Below, piece by piece: positions 1-8,343 of a DNA stretch of 47,118 nucleotides (within the stretch, counting starts at the first letter, position 1; each line of letters starts with the position of its first letter). Below the pieces are notes generated by a model. It was not told where the DNA came from and did no database searches. It was given only the letters and a program-made list of their open reading frames with translations. Source of the DNA: Bacteroidaceae bacterium (GTDB lineage: Bacteria; Bacteroidota; Bacteroidia; Bacteroidales; Bacteroidaceae); NCBI GenBank assembly GCA_017548165.1, contig JAFYMW010000002.1, positions 1-47,118 on the forward strand, written 5' to 3'. The translations under genes and the position numbers were made by a program.

Positions 1-743
1 CCCTGACGCTTTTCAAGTACTTCTATATAGGTGGATGCTTCGCTCAGAGAGTCATGCGTACCGGTGTCCAGCCATGCAAAACCACGACCAAGTGTCTGCA
101 CCTTAAGTTCGCCCTTCTCCAGAAAATGCTGATTCACGGTAGTTATCTCGTATTCACCACGTGCCGAGGGTTTGATGCTACGTGCCACATCTACTACACG
201 ATTGGGATAGAAATAAAGTCCAACTACGGCATAATTGCTCTTAGGATTAGCTGGTTTTTCCTCAATAGACAGACAATTGCCATCCTTATCAAACTCTGCG
301 ACACCATATCTCTCGGGATCGTTGACCCAATAACCAAATACAGTGGCCTTGTCTTCCTCTTCAACAGTACGAACGGCCTCCTTTAACATCCCCGTGAATC
401 CTGCACCATGGAAAATATTATCACCTAAGACTAAGCAAGCACTATCATTGCCTATGAAATCAGCACCAATGGTGAAAGCTTGTGCAAGACCATCTGGCGA
501 AGGTTGTTCGGCATAGGTAAATTCCACTCCGTAATCAGAACCATCGCCCAATAGACGTTTAAAACCAGGCAAGTCGTGTGGCGTAGATATAATCAGGATT
601 TCACGTATCCCAGCCAACATCAAAACACTAATGGGATAATAAACCATTGGTTTGTCGTATATTGGCATTAACTGTTTTGATATACCCTTGGTGATGGGAT
701 AAAGGCGAGTACCAGAACCTCCTGCTAATACTATTCCTTTCAT
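1..743 (-). CDS. rmlA: Glucose-1-phosphate thymidylyltransferase, 3' end outside window
   Basis: Makes dTDP-glucose from glucose-1-phosphate and dTTP, the first step toward dTDP-L-rhamnose for surface polysaccharides; cytoplasmic. The reading frame runs off the left edge of the window, so about 247 of the usual 290 or so residues are present. The start at 743 gives [20 protein letters not shown], the nucleotide-binding signature of sugar nucleotidylyltransferases with its catalytic Arg and Lys. [20 protein letters not shown], then GDNIFHG and EEKP, follow in the order seen in RmlA. It lies downstream of the radical SAM gene on the same strand with a 78-base gap. That gap holds a near-consensus TACCTTTA box at 774-781, so it may have its own promoter. 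Family assignment is secure. Confidence 0.95.
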   Translation of the reverse strand, partial: MKGIVLAGGSGTRLYPITKGISKQLMPIYDKPMVYYPISVLMLAGIREILIISTPHDLPGFKRLLGDGSDYGVEFTYAEQPSPDGLAQAFTIGADFIGNDSACLVLGDNIFHGAGFTGMLKEAVRTVEEEDKATVFGYWVNDPERYGVAEFDKDGNCLSIEEKPANPKSNYAVVGLYFYPNRVVDVARSIKPSARGEYEITTVNQHFLEKGELKVQTLGRGFAWLDTGTHDSLSEASTYIEVLEKRQ

Positions 744-773
744 AAATGTGAGAATTATATATATTTTTCTTCG

Positions 774-781
774 TAAAGGTA
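774..781 (-). promoter_or_regulatory. Possible -7 box for rmlA
   Basis: On the minus strand the bases read TACCTTTA, one mismatch from the Bacteroidetes TAnnTTTG box, 30 bases upstream of the rmlA start. I see no well-placed TTTG -33 element, so this is a weak call. Confidence 0.3.
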
Positions 782-821
782 AGCAATATTATCGACATTC
801 TCAACTTCAGGGATTAGGATT

Positions 822-1727
822 TTAATTTTTCTGTAGCAAAAGTTTCTTTATATGTCCCTCTACAACCGATGGTTTTACACCGAAACGTGGTGCAAGTAGC
901 ATATCTTTAGGTGCGGAAGAGGCGTAACGCTCTATGCAAATATCATCACGAAGTCTATTAACAAATTCTGCGACAAACTCTGAATAACTATCCAAAGTAA
1001 AAGACAAAAAGTCAGCAGAATTCTTCTCCCACTCACGAGCAATAGGTGTTCCTCTTAAAATCTGCAATTGGTGAAGTTTCAATGCATCAATAGGTAGAGA
1101 ATTTATCAGTTCTGTTTGTGCAAGAATATCCTCCCTACTCTCCCCTGGCAGACCGAGAATCAGATGAATTGTAACAGGAATAGCATATTTCTTACACATT
1201 TGGATTGCTGTAATGGACTGTGCTACTGTGTGTCCACGATTCACTCTCTCCAATGTGCGATCGTAAAAGGACTCACAACCTAATTCTATGGCAACACTAT
1301 AATTCCTTTCCCGAATAGAAACAAGAAGGGACAATACGTTTTCGTCTATACAATCAGGACGTGTCGCAATAACCAATCCTACAACATCCTCAACAGCCAA
1401 TGCTTCTTCGTAGCGTTGACGAAGTACATCAAGCGAAGCATAGGTCGAACTATAAGCCTGGAAATATGCCAAATACTTCATATTGGAATACTTCCCCCTG
1501 AAAAACGCCTTACCTGCCTCTATCTGTTCATGAATTGTTTTATTATCACGACAATAATCTGGATTGAATGATTCGCACTGACAGAAGCTACAACCTCCAC
1601 GTCCCACTCGACCATCACGATTGGGGCAAGTGAATCCGCCATCAAGCATTATCTTCTGCAACTTAGGAACGGTATTCGTCTGATGGCTGTATTTGGACTG
1701 ATTGTCTAAGCTTTCCTTTGCTACCAT
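822..1727 (-). CDS. YhcC-type radical SAM protein (TIGR01212 family)
   Basis: A 301-residue radical SAM protein of the YhcC group; the substrate is not established for the family, though relatives of Elp3 suggest RNA-related work. The likely iron-sulfur ligands are Cys34, Cys46 and Cys49 in CPNRDGRVGRGGCSFCQ, the unusual widely spaced cluster motif of this family. Other family features are the YFQAYSSTYA segment, VIATRPDCI and the HLILGLPGE strand. Length is normal. It is last in a minus-strand run, 11 bases after the DHHW gene, so it is probably cotranscribed with the acyltransferase genes although no functional link is obvious. Confidence 0.88.
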   Translation of the reverse strand: MVAKESLDNQSKYSHQTNTVPKLQKIMLDGGFTCPNRDGRVGRGGCSFCQCESFNPDYCRDNKTIHEQIEAGKAFFRGKYSNMKYLAYFQAYSSTYASLDVLRQRYEEALAVEDVVGLVIATRPDCIDENVLSLLVSIRERNYSVAIELGCESFYDRTLERVNRGHTVAQSITAIQMCKKYAIPVTIHLILGLPGESREDILAQTELINSLPIDALKLHQLQILRGTPIAREWEKNSADFLSFTLDSYSEFVAEFVNRLRDDICIERYASSAPKDMLLAPRFGVKPSVVEGHIKKLLLQKN

Positions 1728-1738
1728 TTAAAAGCAAC

Positions 1739-3325
1739 CTAATCTGAAACTACAGATGCAGAATCCGTTTCTTCCACAGACTCCTCCGTTGATTCACCGA
1801 CAGCATCCTGCTCTACATTTTCTTCTGTTACACGAAACAGAGAATCTGATGTTGATTCTACAGAAGGAGCAGCAACAACCACACTATCTTTCTGTTGCTG
1901 AGTAGCAGAATCAGTCATAACCTCATCTGTCTCCTTTACACGATTTTTATAGAATGCTGTGCTAGGATTATCCTTACAACCCTCTGCCATAGTGAGGAAG
2001 AAATCATATGCACGATAGCGCCCGCCACATGCCTGAAATATATTATTGGCAAAAAGGATATCTGTAATCTTATTCTGCTGAACATACTCTTTCATATTAT
2101 GAGTAAAATAGCGTCCGTCAATAACATGAATTTCCTCGAAAGAATACATGAGATACCCTGGAAGAGCATTACCATAACTATCCTTCAATATAACAAGACG
2201 ACGACCATTGGCAACATCGGTACGAACCTGTGTCAACTTAGTATCGCCACCCATAAATGTGCTATATGCCATTGAACTGCCATCACGGAACTTCTTGAAA
2301 AATTCATCCTTGTGAGGACGCCCTACAGAAACTACTTGATAATTCTCATCAACTACATAATTGGTAAATGTTGTTTCGTAGACCGCCTTCTGAGGAATAT
2401 AGTATATAAAATCCTCAGGAGAATTCTTTACAGAAATATCCTTGGAGTATCCGTACATCGAACCAACAAAACGTTGTATGGTATCGGTACGATAATAACC
2501 TTCCTCCGTCAGTTCATGAAATGGAACATCTGCAACCTCGGCAAATTTCTGTGCAGCATAGTATGCTCCTAATGGTGACCAATGGTGGTCGGTACGAAGA
2601 TATATATTCTCCTCGGCATGCTTACCGAGAACAGTATATATATCCACTGCATGCACGGCAGAGTCAAGATGATTGTATATGTTACGTATAGTTGCAGATT
2701 GATCCTTACTCATACGACTAACCTTCTCTGGCATATAATAAGCTGCTGCAGAGGGAACTATCATACAATATACATTGACATCAGAAAACGTTGACTTGTA
2801 TTTGTTACACACATTGGCATATGGAGTACCGGCCTTGTTGCTACCTCCGAAACACATCAAGGCTCTTACATTACCTTCGCGTCCTATGATGACAATACCG
2901 GCATTGGCCACCTTGGCTTTTTCGTTGGCGGTAAGTTTATTGACATATTCCTCTGGATTACGCCCATCGTCTTCAACAATATCTTCTTCTGGTACTACAA
3001 CATCTTCAACAGAAAAGTCAGAAAGGTCATCTGTAGAGGCATGGAAGGTAACGTTCTCTTCACCTGTTTTGAGTTTTGCCCAATCTTCCAACATCATTGA
3101 GAAGGTTATAAAACGATCACGATATGGCTGGGAATCAGAAAACCAGGCACTCACTGCTTCTGCAAAGTCACCACTCCAAAGACTATCTGTAGAAAAATGT
3201 GGAAACACAGCCAAATCACGTTTCTCAAGTTCTGAATAACGTGGACGTGGGAATGTATCAAAGACTAAGGCAAAGACACCAAAGACAACGGTTATCAGTA
3301 TTACATATATTTTATTCTGTTTCAT
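1739..3325 (-). CDS. DHHW/AlgX-like cell-surface acetylation partner protein
   Basis: A 528-residue membrane-anchored SGNH-like protein that probably works with the adjacent MBOAT to O-acetylate an extracellular polysaccharide. Residues 6-22 form one hydrophobic segment (IYVILITVVFGVFALVF) that acts as signal anchor. The diagnostic motif RTDHHWSPLGAYYAAQ lies near the middle and carries the Asp-His pair of the AlgX/AlgJ catalytic site; LKDSYGNALPGY further on matches the other conserved block with the Ser. The last 70 or so residues are acidic, Ser/Thr/Glu-rich and probably disordered. It starts 12 bases after the MBOAT stop, so the two are translated from one message. The family call is firm; the acetylated polymer is unknown. 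Confidence 0.85.
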   Translation of the reverse strand: MKQNKIYVILITVVFGVFALVFDTFPRPRYSELEKRDLAVFPHFSTDSLWSGDFAEAVSAWFSDSQPYRDRFITFSMMLEDWAKLKTGEENVTFHASTDDLSDFSVEDVVVPEEDIVEDDGRNPEEYVNKLTANEKAKVANAGIVIIGREGNVRALMCFGGSNKAGTPYANVCNKYKSTFSDVNVYCMIVPSAAAYYMPEKVSRMSKDQSATIRNIYNHLDSAVHAVDIYTVLGKHAEENIYLRTDHHWSPLGAYYAAQKFAEVADVPFHELTEEGYYRTDTIQRFVGSMYGYSKDISVKNSPEDFIYYIPQKAVYETTFTNYVVDENYQVVSVGRPHKDEFFKKFRDGSSMAYSTFMGGDTKLTQVRTDVANGRRLVILKDSYGNALPGYLMYSFEEIHVIDGRYFTHNMKEYVQQNKITDILFANNIFQACGGRYRAYDFFLTMAEGCKDNPSTAFYKNRVKETDEVMTDSATQQQKDSVVVAAPSVESTSDSLFRVTEENVEQDAVGESTEESVEETDSASVVSD

Positions 3326-3337
3326 CGTTGTCTTCCA

Positions 3338-4825
3338 TTAAAAACGTGTATAAATAAAAGGATTGTTGGTTTCACCAATAAGCAAAGTGACGCTTAGCAA
3401 TATTATGACAAGCGACAAAACAGTGCGAGTGGCAAAAATCATATTTCTTGTAAGGAGACTCTCCTCACCTGCCATTCGCACCCAATGATTGTAACACCAT
3501 TGACGAACTGGCATACAGAATAGTATGGCAATAACCCATAACCAGAAATGGTCGGTTATGGCCGTTATGCTGACATAGGAATGCAACTCCTCTGCACCAC
3601 CGAAGGCCTTGACAAAGAACTCCTTCATCTGGCTGAAGTCAGTAAAGTAAAACAGGCCTCTACCCAGAGTGACAAGTCCCATAGCGTACAGATGGAGCAA
3701 AGGAGAAGGGATGAAGTCCATCACCTTGCGGTATCTTGGGCGTCCCTTTGCATCGGGTTCTGGCAAGGGTTTGCCCACGCTCTTCATCAGTGTGTACTTC
3801 TCAAACAGAAGTATGACACCGAAATACAGACCCCAGCATGCAAAGTTCCAGCTTGCACCATGCCAGAAACCTGTCAAGAACCAGGTTGCAAGGATATTGA
3901 ACCACTGATGACGGCGATTACCTCCAAGGGGAATGTAGACATAATCACGGAAGAAACTTCCCAAAGATATATGCCATCGGTGCCAGAAATCGGTAATAGA
4001 ATTACAACAATACGGATGTCGGAAGTTCTCGTTGAAATGGAAACCAAGACATCTGCCAATACCTATTGCCATATCAGAATAGCCTGAGAAGTCAAAATAC
4101 ACCTGAAGCGAATAAGCCAGAATACCTATCCATGCACCTGTAGTGGTACAGCTTTCAAAACCATTTACAAGGAACTGCTCTGCTACAATGCTCATCTGAT
4201 TGGCAATGATAACCTTCTTACCCAAACCATAGATAAAACGGAAGATTCCATCTGCCATATCACGCATACCTACATGTCTGTCGTGAATCTCGCTAGCAAT
4301 AGTGCCATAACGCACAATTGGACCAGCAATGAGCTGAGGGAACATACTGATATATAGGAGGAGGTCCATAAAGCGACGTTGAGCTGGACTTTCCTTCTTA
4401 TACACATCAATCAGATAGGATATGCTTTGAAATATATAGAAACTAATACCAATAGGCAATGCTATCTTGGGATCGGGCATATGAAAGCCAAGCATTGTCA
4501 ATGTAGTGGCGGTGAGCGAAGCATACTTAAATACCCCAAGAGCCAAGACATTAAGTATCACACCAACATTAAGTATCAACTTGCGATGCGGAATGTCGGA
4601 ATCTATCAGCCTACCTACATAGAAATTAATCAACACTAGTCCCAACATGAGGAACACATACACTGGTTCACCCCATGCATAGAATAGCAACGAAGCAACC
4701 ACCAACGTGGTATTGCGACACTTATACGAGGAGATTATCTTCTTGTCCAAGAAGGTTGCAAGCATATAACTACCAAAAAACAATGGCAGAAATACGAACA
4801 AAAAGAATAAATCTGAAAATACCAT
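3338..4825 (-). CDS. MBOAT O-acyltransferase (AlgI/DltB-like)
   Basis: A polytopic inner-membrane acyltransferase of 495 residues that should move acyl (usually acetyl) groups across the membrane to the DHHW protein or a surface glycan. About ten hydrophobic segments are visible. The family signatures are YFDFSGYSDMAIGIGRCLGF, FWHRWHISLGSFFRDYVYIP and FWHGASWNF, the last containing the catalytic His. The start codon overlaps the stop of the antiporter gene by one base (TAATG), which indicates translational coupling. Length and motif order are normal for the AlgI group. Which polysaccharide is modified cannot be told from the window, though rmlA beyond the end of the run suggests an exopolysaccharide or O-antigen setting. 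Confidence 0.92.
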   Translation of the reverse strand: MVFSDLFFLFVFLPLFFGSYMLATFLDKKIISSYKCRNTTLVVASLLFYAWGEPVYVFLMLGLVLINFYVGRLIDSDIPHRKLILNVGVILNVLALGVFKYASLTATTLTMLGFHMPDPKIALPIGISFYIFQSISYLIDVYKKESPAQRRFMDLLLYISMFPQLIAGPIVRYGTIASEIHDRHVGMRDMADGIFRFIYGLGKKVIIANQMSIVAEQFLVNGFESCTTTGAWIGILAYSLQVYFDFSGYSDMAIGIGRCLGFHFNENFRHPYCCNSITDFWHRWHISLGSFFRDYVYIPLGGNRRHQWFNILATWFLTGFWHGASWNFACWGLYFGVILLFEKYTLMKSVGKPLPEPDAKGRPRYRKVMDFIPSPLLHLYAMGLVTLGRGLFYFTDFSQMKEFFVKAFGGAEELHSYVSITAITDHFWLWVIAILFCMPVRQWCYNHWVRMAGEESLLTRNMIFATRTVLSLVIILLSVTLLIGETNNPFIYTRF

Positions 4826-6282
4826 TACTGCTCCTCCTTCTTATTTTCGGATATATACAAAAGTTTGTCACCAACCTTCAGTTCCATACGACCATTGGGA
4901 ATCATAAATTCCTTTCCTCGCTTCACGAGCATCACCAGTGTACCCTTGGCTATATTCATATCCATCAGACGGTTACCATCCTCAAGCATCTCTGCCGTCA
5001 GAGTCACATCTGTCAGCTGGCTGTCTATCTCTTCGGGGATCTCCACACCGAAGTCATTACCTTCTTTCTCTTGAGGCAAATCCAGTTTCAACCATCGTGC
5101 TACGGAGGCAATAGTCATTCCCTGGAATATCAACGATATCAAAGTAATGAAGAATACTATATTGAAAATTACTTTGGAGCCAGGAATCTCATTAACAACA
5201 GGATATGTGGCAAAAATGATGGGTACGGCACCTCGCAATCCCACCCATGAAACAAAGCACTTGGCTCTAAATGTCATCTGACGGAAGGGCATGAGACACA
5301 ACATTACAGTAAGCGGACGTGCTACGAATATCATAAATAGGCCTATAAGCAAGGCACTGACAGAAACATCCAACATTTCGTGAGGGTTGACCAGCAGTCC
5401 CAAAGAAAGGAACATCACCAACTGACTGAACCATGTCAAACCGTTCATAAAGGTGTTTATCTCTTTGCGGAAAACCAATCGTGCATTACCCACCATAACA
5501 CCAAGGATGTACACAGCCAGATAACCATTGCCATGGAGCATATCGGTAATAGTAAAGGTCATGAATACAAGGCTCAGCAACAGAATGGGATAAAGCGAAC
5601 TGTTGGAAAGATTTATCTTGTTTATAAGCCACACAGCGAAACGTCCGAAAGTGTAACCGATAACACCACCAACAAAGAACTGCACAAGCAAATCCTTTAT
5701 CAACAGGCCCAAATCAAATCCGCTTCCGCTAACAATAACCTGTATCAGAGCTATGGTGAGCATATATGCCATAGGGTCGTTACTACCGCTCTCCAGCTCC
5801 AACATAGGTTTGAGATTCTCCTTCAAATTCATCCTTTGCGAGCGAAGCAGGTTGAACACTGATGCCGAGTCTGTTGAAGACATAGTTGCCGCCAACAAAA
5901 GACTGGTCATCACGGGCAAGGCAATGTTCATGTTAGAATAGCCTGACAACCAAAAGATAAATCCTCCTGTAAGCAACGTCGTAATCAATACACCCAACGT
6001 GGAAAGTACCATACCTTGCGCCATGACAGGTTTAATCTCGCGCAGTTTGGTGTCCATACCGCCAGTAAACAGGATAATGCTCAATGCTATCATGCCTATG
6101 AATTGTGCATCCTCAGCACTATCAAATTGCAAACCTAATCCATCACTTCCAAATCCCATGCCTACGAGCAGGAACAACAACAATGTGGGGATGCCGAAAC
6201 GATATCCAGTCTTGCTGATGATGATAGCGCAGAATATCAACACCGCACCTATCAACAATATATTTCCAGCGGTAAATATCAT
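4825..6282 (-). CDS. Potassium/proton antiporter (CvrA/NhaP2-like)
   Basis: A 485-residue monovalent cation/proton antiporter of the CPA1 family. The N-terminal 390 residues are strongly hydrophobic with about 12-13 membrane segments; the central block ATMSSTDSASVFNLLR and LELESGSNDPMAYMLT holds the paired Asp residues typical of the transport site. After ARWLKLDLP comes a cytoplasmic tail with VTLTAEMLEDGNRLMDMNIA and a TrkA-C-like fold ending near 485, which senses nucleotides or ions in this group. It is the first gene of the minus-strand run and follows a promoter at 6314-6347. Exchange of K+ rather than Na+ is inferred from the tail and the CvrA-like architecture, not demonstrated. Confidence 0.85.
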   Translation of the reverse strand: MIFTAGNILLIGAVLIFCAIIISKTGYRFGIPTLLLFLLVGMGFGSDGLGLQFDSAEDAQFIGMIALSIILFTGGMDTKLREIKPVMAQGMVLSTLGVLITTLLTGGFIFWLSGYSNMNIALPVMTSLLLAATMSSTDSASVFNLLRSQRMNLKENLKPMLELESGSNDPMAYMLTIALIQVIVSGSGFDLGLLIKDLLVQFFVGGVIGYTFGRFAVWLINKINLSNSSLYPILLLSLVFMTFTITDMLHGNGYLAVYILGVMVGNARLVFRKEINTFMNGLTWFSQLVMFLSLGLLVNPHEMLDVSVSALLIGLFMIFVARPLTVMLCLMPFRQMTFRAKCFVSWVGLRGAVPIIFATYPVVNEIPGSKVIFNIVFFITLISLIFQGMTIASVARWLKLDLPQEKEGNDFGVEIPEEIDSQLTDVTLTAEMLEDGNRLMDMNIAKGTLVMLVKRGKEFMIPNGRMELKVGDKLLYISENKKEEQ

Positions 6283-6313
6283 AATTTTTCCTATTTTTAA
6301 ATATAAACGCTTG

Positions 6314-6347
6314 CAAAGTTACTATTTTTCCTTCAAACCTTAGACAA
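6314..6347 (-). promoter_or_regulatory. Promoter for antiporter-acyltransferase operon
   Basis: Minus strand: a perfect TAACTTTG -7 box occupies 6314-6321, with a TTG -33 element at 6345-6347, 23 bases away. The predicted start of transcription is near 6307, about 25 bases before the ATG at 6282. It is divergent from the promoter of the nucleosidase gene. Confidence 0.55.
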
Positions 6348-6363
6348 TAAAAATATCTTTTCT

Positions 6364-6371
6364 TAACTTTG
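6364..6371 (+). promoter_or_regulatory. -7 box upstream of methylthioadenosine nucleosidase
   Basis: A perfect TAACTTTG lies 37 bases before the ATG at 6409, giving a leader of roughly 30 nucleotides. No clear TTTG -33 element is present at the normal spacing. Confidence 0.5.
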
Positions 6372-6408
6372 CCTTAAATATTAACACACCTATTTAATAT
6401 ATATAGGC

Positions 6409-7128
6409 ATGAACATACTTTATATCATAGCCATGCAGGCAGAGGCACAGCCTTTCATCGAGCACTACGGAGTGGAGGAGGTAAAAGATTTTTTTATCCC
6501 ATTACCTTGCAAATTGTACCGCACCACCATTACTGGCAAAGACGGAAAAGAATCCATACTGAATGTTGTTCTCAACGGTCAACAACACGGAAGCGACCTT
6601 GTAGGATGCGAAGCTGCATCTGTTGCTACCCTTTCTGCAATTGAACGTCTACACCCTGATATCGTTGTCAATAGTGGCACGTGCGGAGCTTTTCTAGAAA
6701 ACGGAGCAAGCATAGCACAAGTGTATATCGGCAATGCATGCATGTTTCACGACCGCCGCGTTCCTGGTGATGACCAATGGGGCACACAAGCTTTGGGCAA
6801 TTATCCCGTTTGGACAGGAGCACAGGAATTGGCCAAAGAATTAGGTTTGCCTATGGGTAAAATCACCACTGGCTCATCATTGGACATGCAACCTTGCGAC
6901 CTACAAATCATCAAAGAAAACCATGGAGAACTGAAAGACATGGAAGGTGCCGCCGTGGCCTTTGTATGCTCGCTATTAAACACTCCTATCCTCTTTGTCA
7001 AAAGTGTCACCGACCTTTGCGATAGTGGTGCAGAAACATTTGAGGAGTTCAGTCGCAATCTTGCTTTGGCAAGCCATGCTTTGAAAGAGGCCAACGTGAG
7101 GGTGATTGACTATCTGTGCAATTTATAA
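6409..7128 (+). CDS. 5'-methylthioadenosine nucleosidase, plant-like type
   Basis: A 239-residue nucleoside hydrolase expected to split methylthioadenosine (and possibly S-adenosylhomocysteine) into adenine and a thioribose, in methionine and polyamine recycling. Evidence: the phosphorylase-fold signature VNSGTCGAF, HDRRVPGDD, TTGSSLDMQPCD, the purine-site KDMEGAAVAFV containing the catalytic Glu, and VKSVTDLCDSG with the catalytic Asp. The HDRR and TTGSSLDM segments match, as I remember them, the plant MTAN proteins better than E. coli MtnN. Futalosine hydrolase is a related alternative; the KDMEGAAVA block argues for MTAN. It is followed 29 bases later by a small TPR-like gene on the same strand. 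Confidence 0.8.
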   Translation: MNILYIIAMQAEAQPFIEHYGVEEVKDFFIPLPCKLYRTTITGKDGKESILNVVLNGQQHGSDLVGCEAASVATLSAIERLHPDIVVNSGTCGAFLENGASIAQVYIGNACMFHDRRVPGDDQWGTQALGNYPVWTGAQELAKELGLPMGKITTGSSLDMQPCDLQIIKENHGELKDMEGAAVAFVCSLLNTPILFVKSVTDLCDSGAETFEEFSRNLALASHALKEANVRVIDYLCNL

Positions 7129-7157
7129 ACTAACGACAAACACACATTCCTTCATAT

Positions 7158-7361
7158 ATGGAAAACAATATTGTAGCTGCCATGATAGCAGCAATGAACG
7201 AAGAACTGGAAAAAGAAGGTCCCAACGCCAACATCCTTAAAGAACGAGGCAGGCTGAAAATGCTCATTGGCGACAAAATAGGTGCTATGGAAGACCTTAG
7301 ACAAGCTGTTGCTTTAGACCCCTCTATCGTTGACCACATCAATGGTGAATTCAAAAAATAA
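7158..7361 (+). CDS. Small TPR-like protein
   Basis: A 67-residue, mostly helical, acidic protein. Residues 26-62 fit one tetratricopeptide repeat: LKERGRLKMLIGDKIGAMED followed by LRQAVALDPS, with the G-A-L-P spacing of a TPR helix pair. One repeat cannot form a superhelix alone, so it may pair with a partner or itself. It lies 29 bases after the nucleosidase and probably shares its transcript. Its codon use is ordinary and it has a clean ATG, which makes it a likely real gene, but no function can be named. Confidence 0.6.
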   Translation: MENNIVAAMIAAMNEELEKEGPNANILKERGRLKMLIGDKIGAMEDLRQAVALDPSIVDHINGEFKK

Positions 7362-7437
7362 TGGTACATATTCTACCTTAATACGCTATATTTATCTTTT
7401 TTCTTGGTAGAAATACCCTTTTCTTTCCAAAAACATA

Positions 7438-7445
7438 TACCTTTG
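7438..7445 (+). promoter_or_regulatory. -7 box very close to pheA start
   Basis: TACCTTTG matches the Bacteroidetes -7 consensus. Transcription would begin near 7450-7453, at or just before the pheA ATG at 7454, which would give a nearly leaderless message. No -33 TTTG is evident at normal spacing, so the match could be chance. Confidence 0.4.
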
Positions 7446-7453
7446 CTATTGAT

Positions 7454-8299
7454 ATGAAAAAACAGATAGCAATACAGGGCATAAGGGGATGCTTCCACGA
7501 TATAGCATCGCATAGGTTCTTCCAGAACGAAGAACTTGACCTCGTCGAGTGCAACACTTTCGAGGAGGTTTTCCTTGCCATGAAGCAGAACCCCGACATG
7601 ATTGCGCTGGTAGCAATAGAGAACACCATAGCAGGATCGCTTCTGCACAACTATGAGTTGTTGCGCGACTCGGGTCTTACCATCATCGGCGAGCACAAGT
7701 TGCGCATCCAGCATAGCATCATGTGTCTGCCCGAGGATAGTTGGGAAGACATAACCGAGGTAAACTCCCACCCCGTGGCTCTCATGCAATGCCGTGCCTT
7801 TCTTGAGGCGCACCCCGACTTCAAGGTGGTGGAAGTTGCCGACACGGCTGGTGCGGCGGCCACTATCAGCCAGAAGCATCTTCGCGGACATGCCGCCATA
7901 TGCCACAAAGATGCGGCCGAGATATATGGCCTGAAGGTACTGGAGGAAAGCATCGAGACAAACAAGCACAACTACACACGCTTCCTTGTACTTGCCAACA
8001 TAGCCAGAGCTGGTAAGCTACGCGATGTGACCACGACCAACAAGGCAAGTCTGGTCTTCACCCTGCCTCACGAGGAAGGTTCTCTCTCGGCAATACTCTC
8101 CGTGCTGTCCTTCTACAAGCTCAATCTCACCAAGATACAGTCTCTCCCCATCATTGGCAAAGAGTGGCAGTATATGTTCTACATAGATGTGAGTTTCGAG
8201 AACACACAACGTCTGCATCAGGCTATCAATGCCATCACTCCCCTGACCCAGGAACTGAAGACCCTTGGCATATATTGCGATGGCAAGCAGACAATGTAG
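7454..8299 (+). CDS. pheA: Prephenate dehydratase with ACT domain
   Basis: Converts prephenate to phenylpyruvate in phenylalanine synthesis. This is the stand-alone form of 281 residues without a chorismate mutase domain; that activity sits in the DAHP synthase two genes downstream. The N-terminus IAIQGIRGCFHDIAS and the central AIENTIAGSL and HPVALMQC strands belong to the dehydratase lobes. HNYTRFLVL is the conserved Thr-Arg-Phe catalytic block. Residues from about 200, beginning with KASLVFTLPHEEGSLSAILS, form the ACT domain, whose KIQSLPI (normally ESRP) matches the phenylalanine-binding region. It is first in the aromatic block and 44 bases before the aminotransferase. Confidence 0.93.
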   Translation: MKKQIAIQGIRGCFHDIASHRFFQNEELDLVECNTFEEVFLAMKQNPDMIALVAIENTIAGSLLHNYELLRDSGLTIIGEHKLRIQHSIMCLPEDSWEDITEVNSHPVALMQCRAFLEAHPDFKVVEVADTAGAAATISQKHLRGHAAICHKDAAEIYGLKVLEESIETNKHNYTRFLVLANIARAGKLRDVTTTNKASLVFTLPHEEGSLSAILSVLSFYKLNLTKIQSLPIIGKEWQYMFYIDVSFENTQRLHQAINAITPLTQELKTLGIYCDGKQTM

Positions 8300-8343
8300 C
8301 CCCCCACCCACCTGAACATCCGAATTAAATTCTACACATACAC

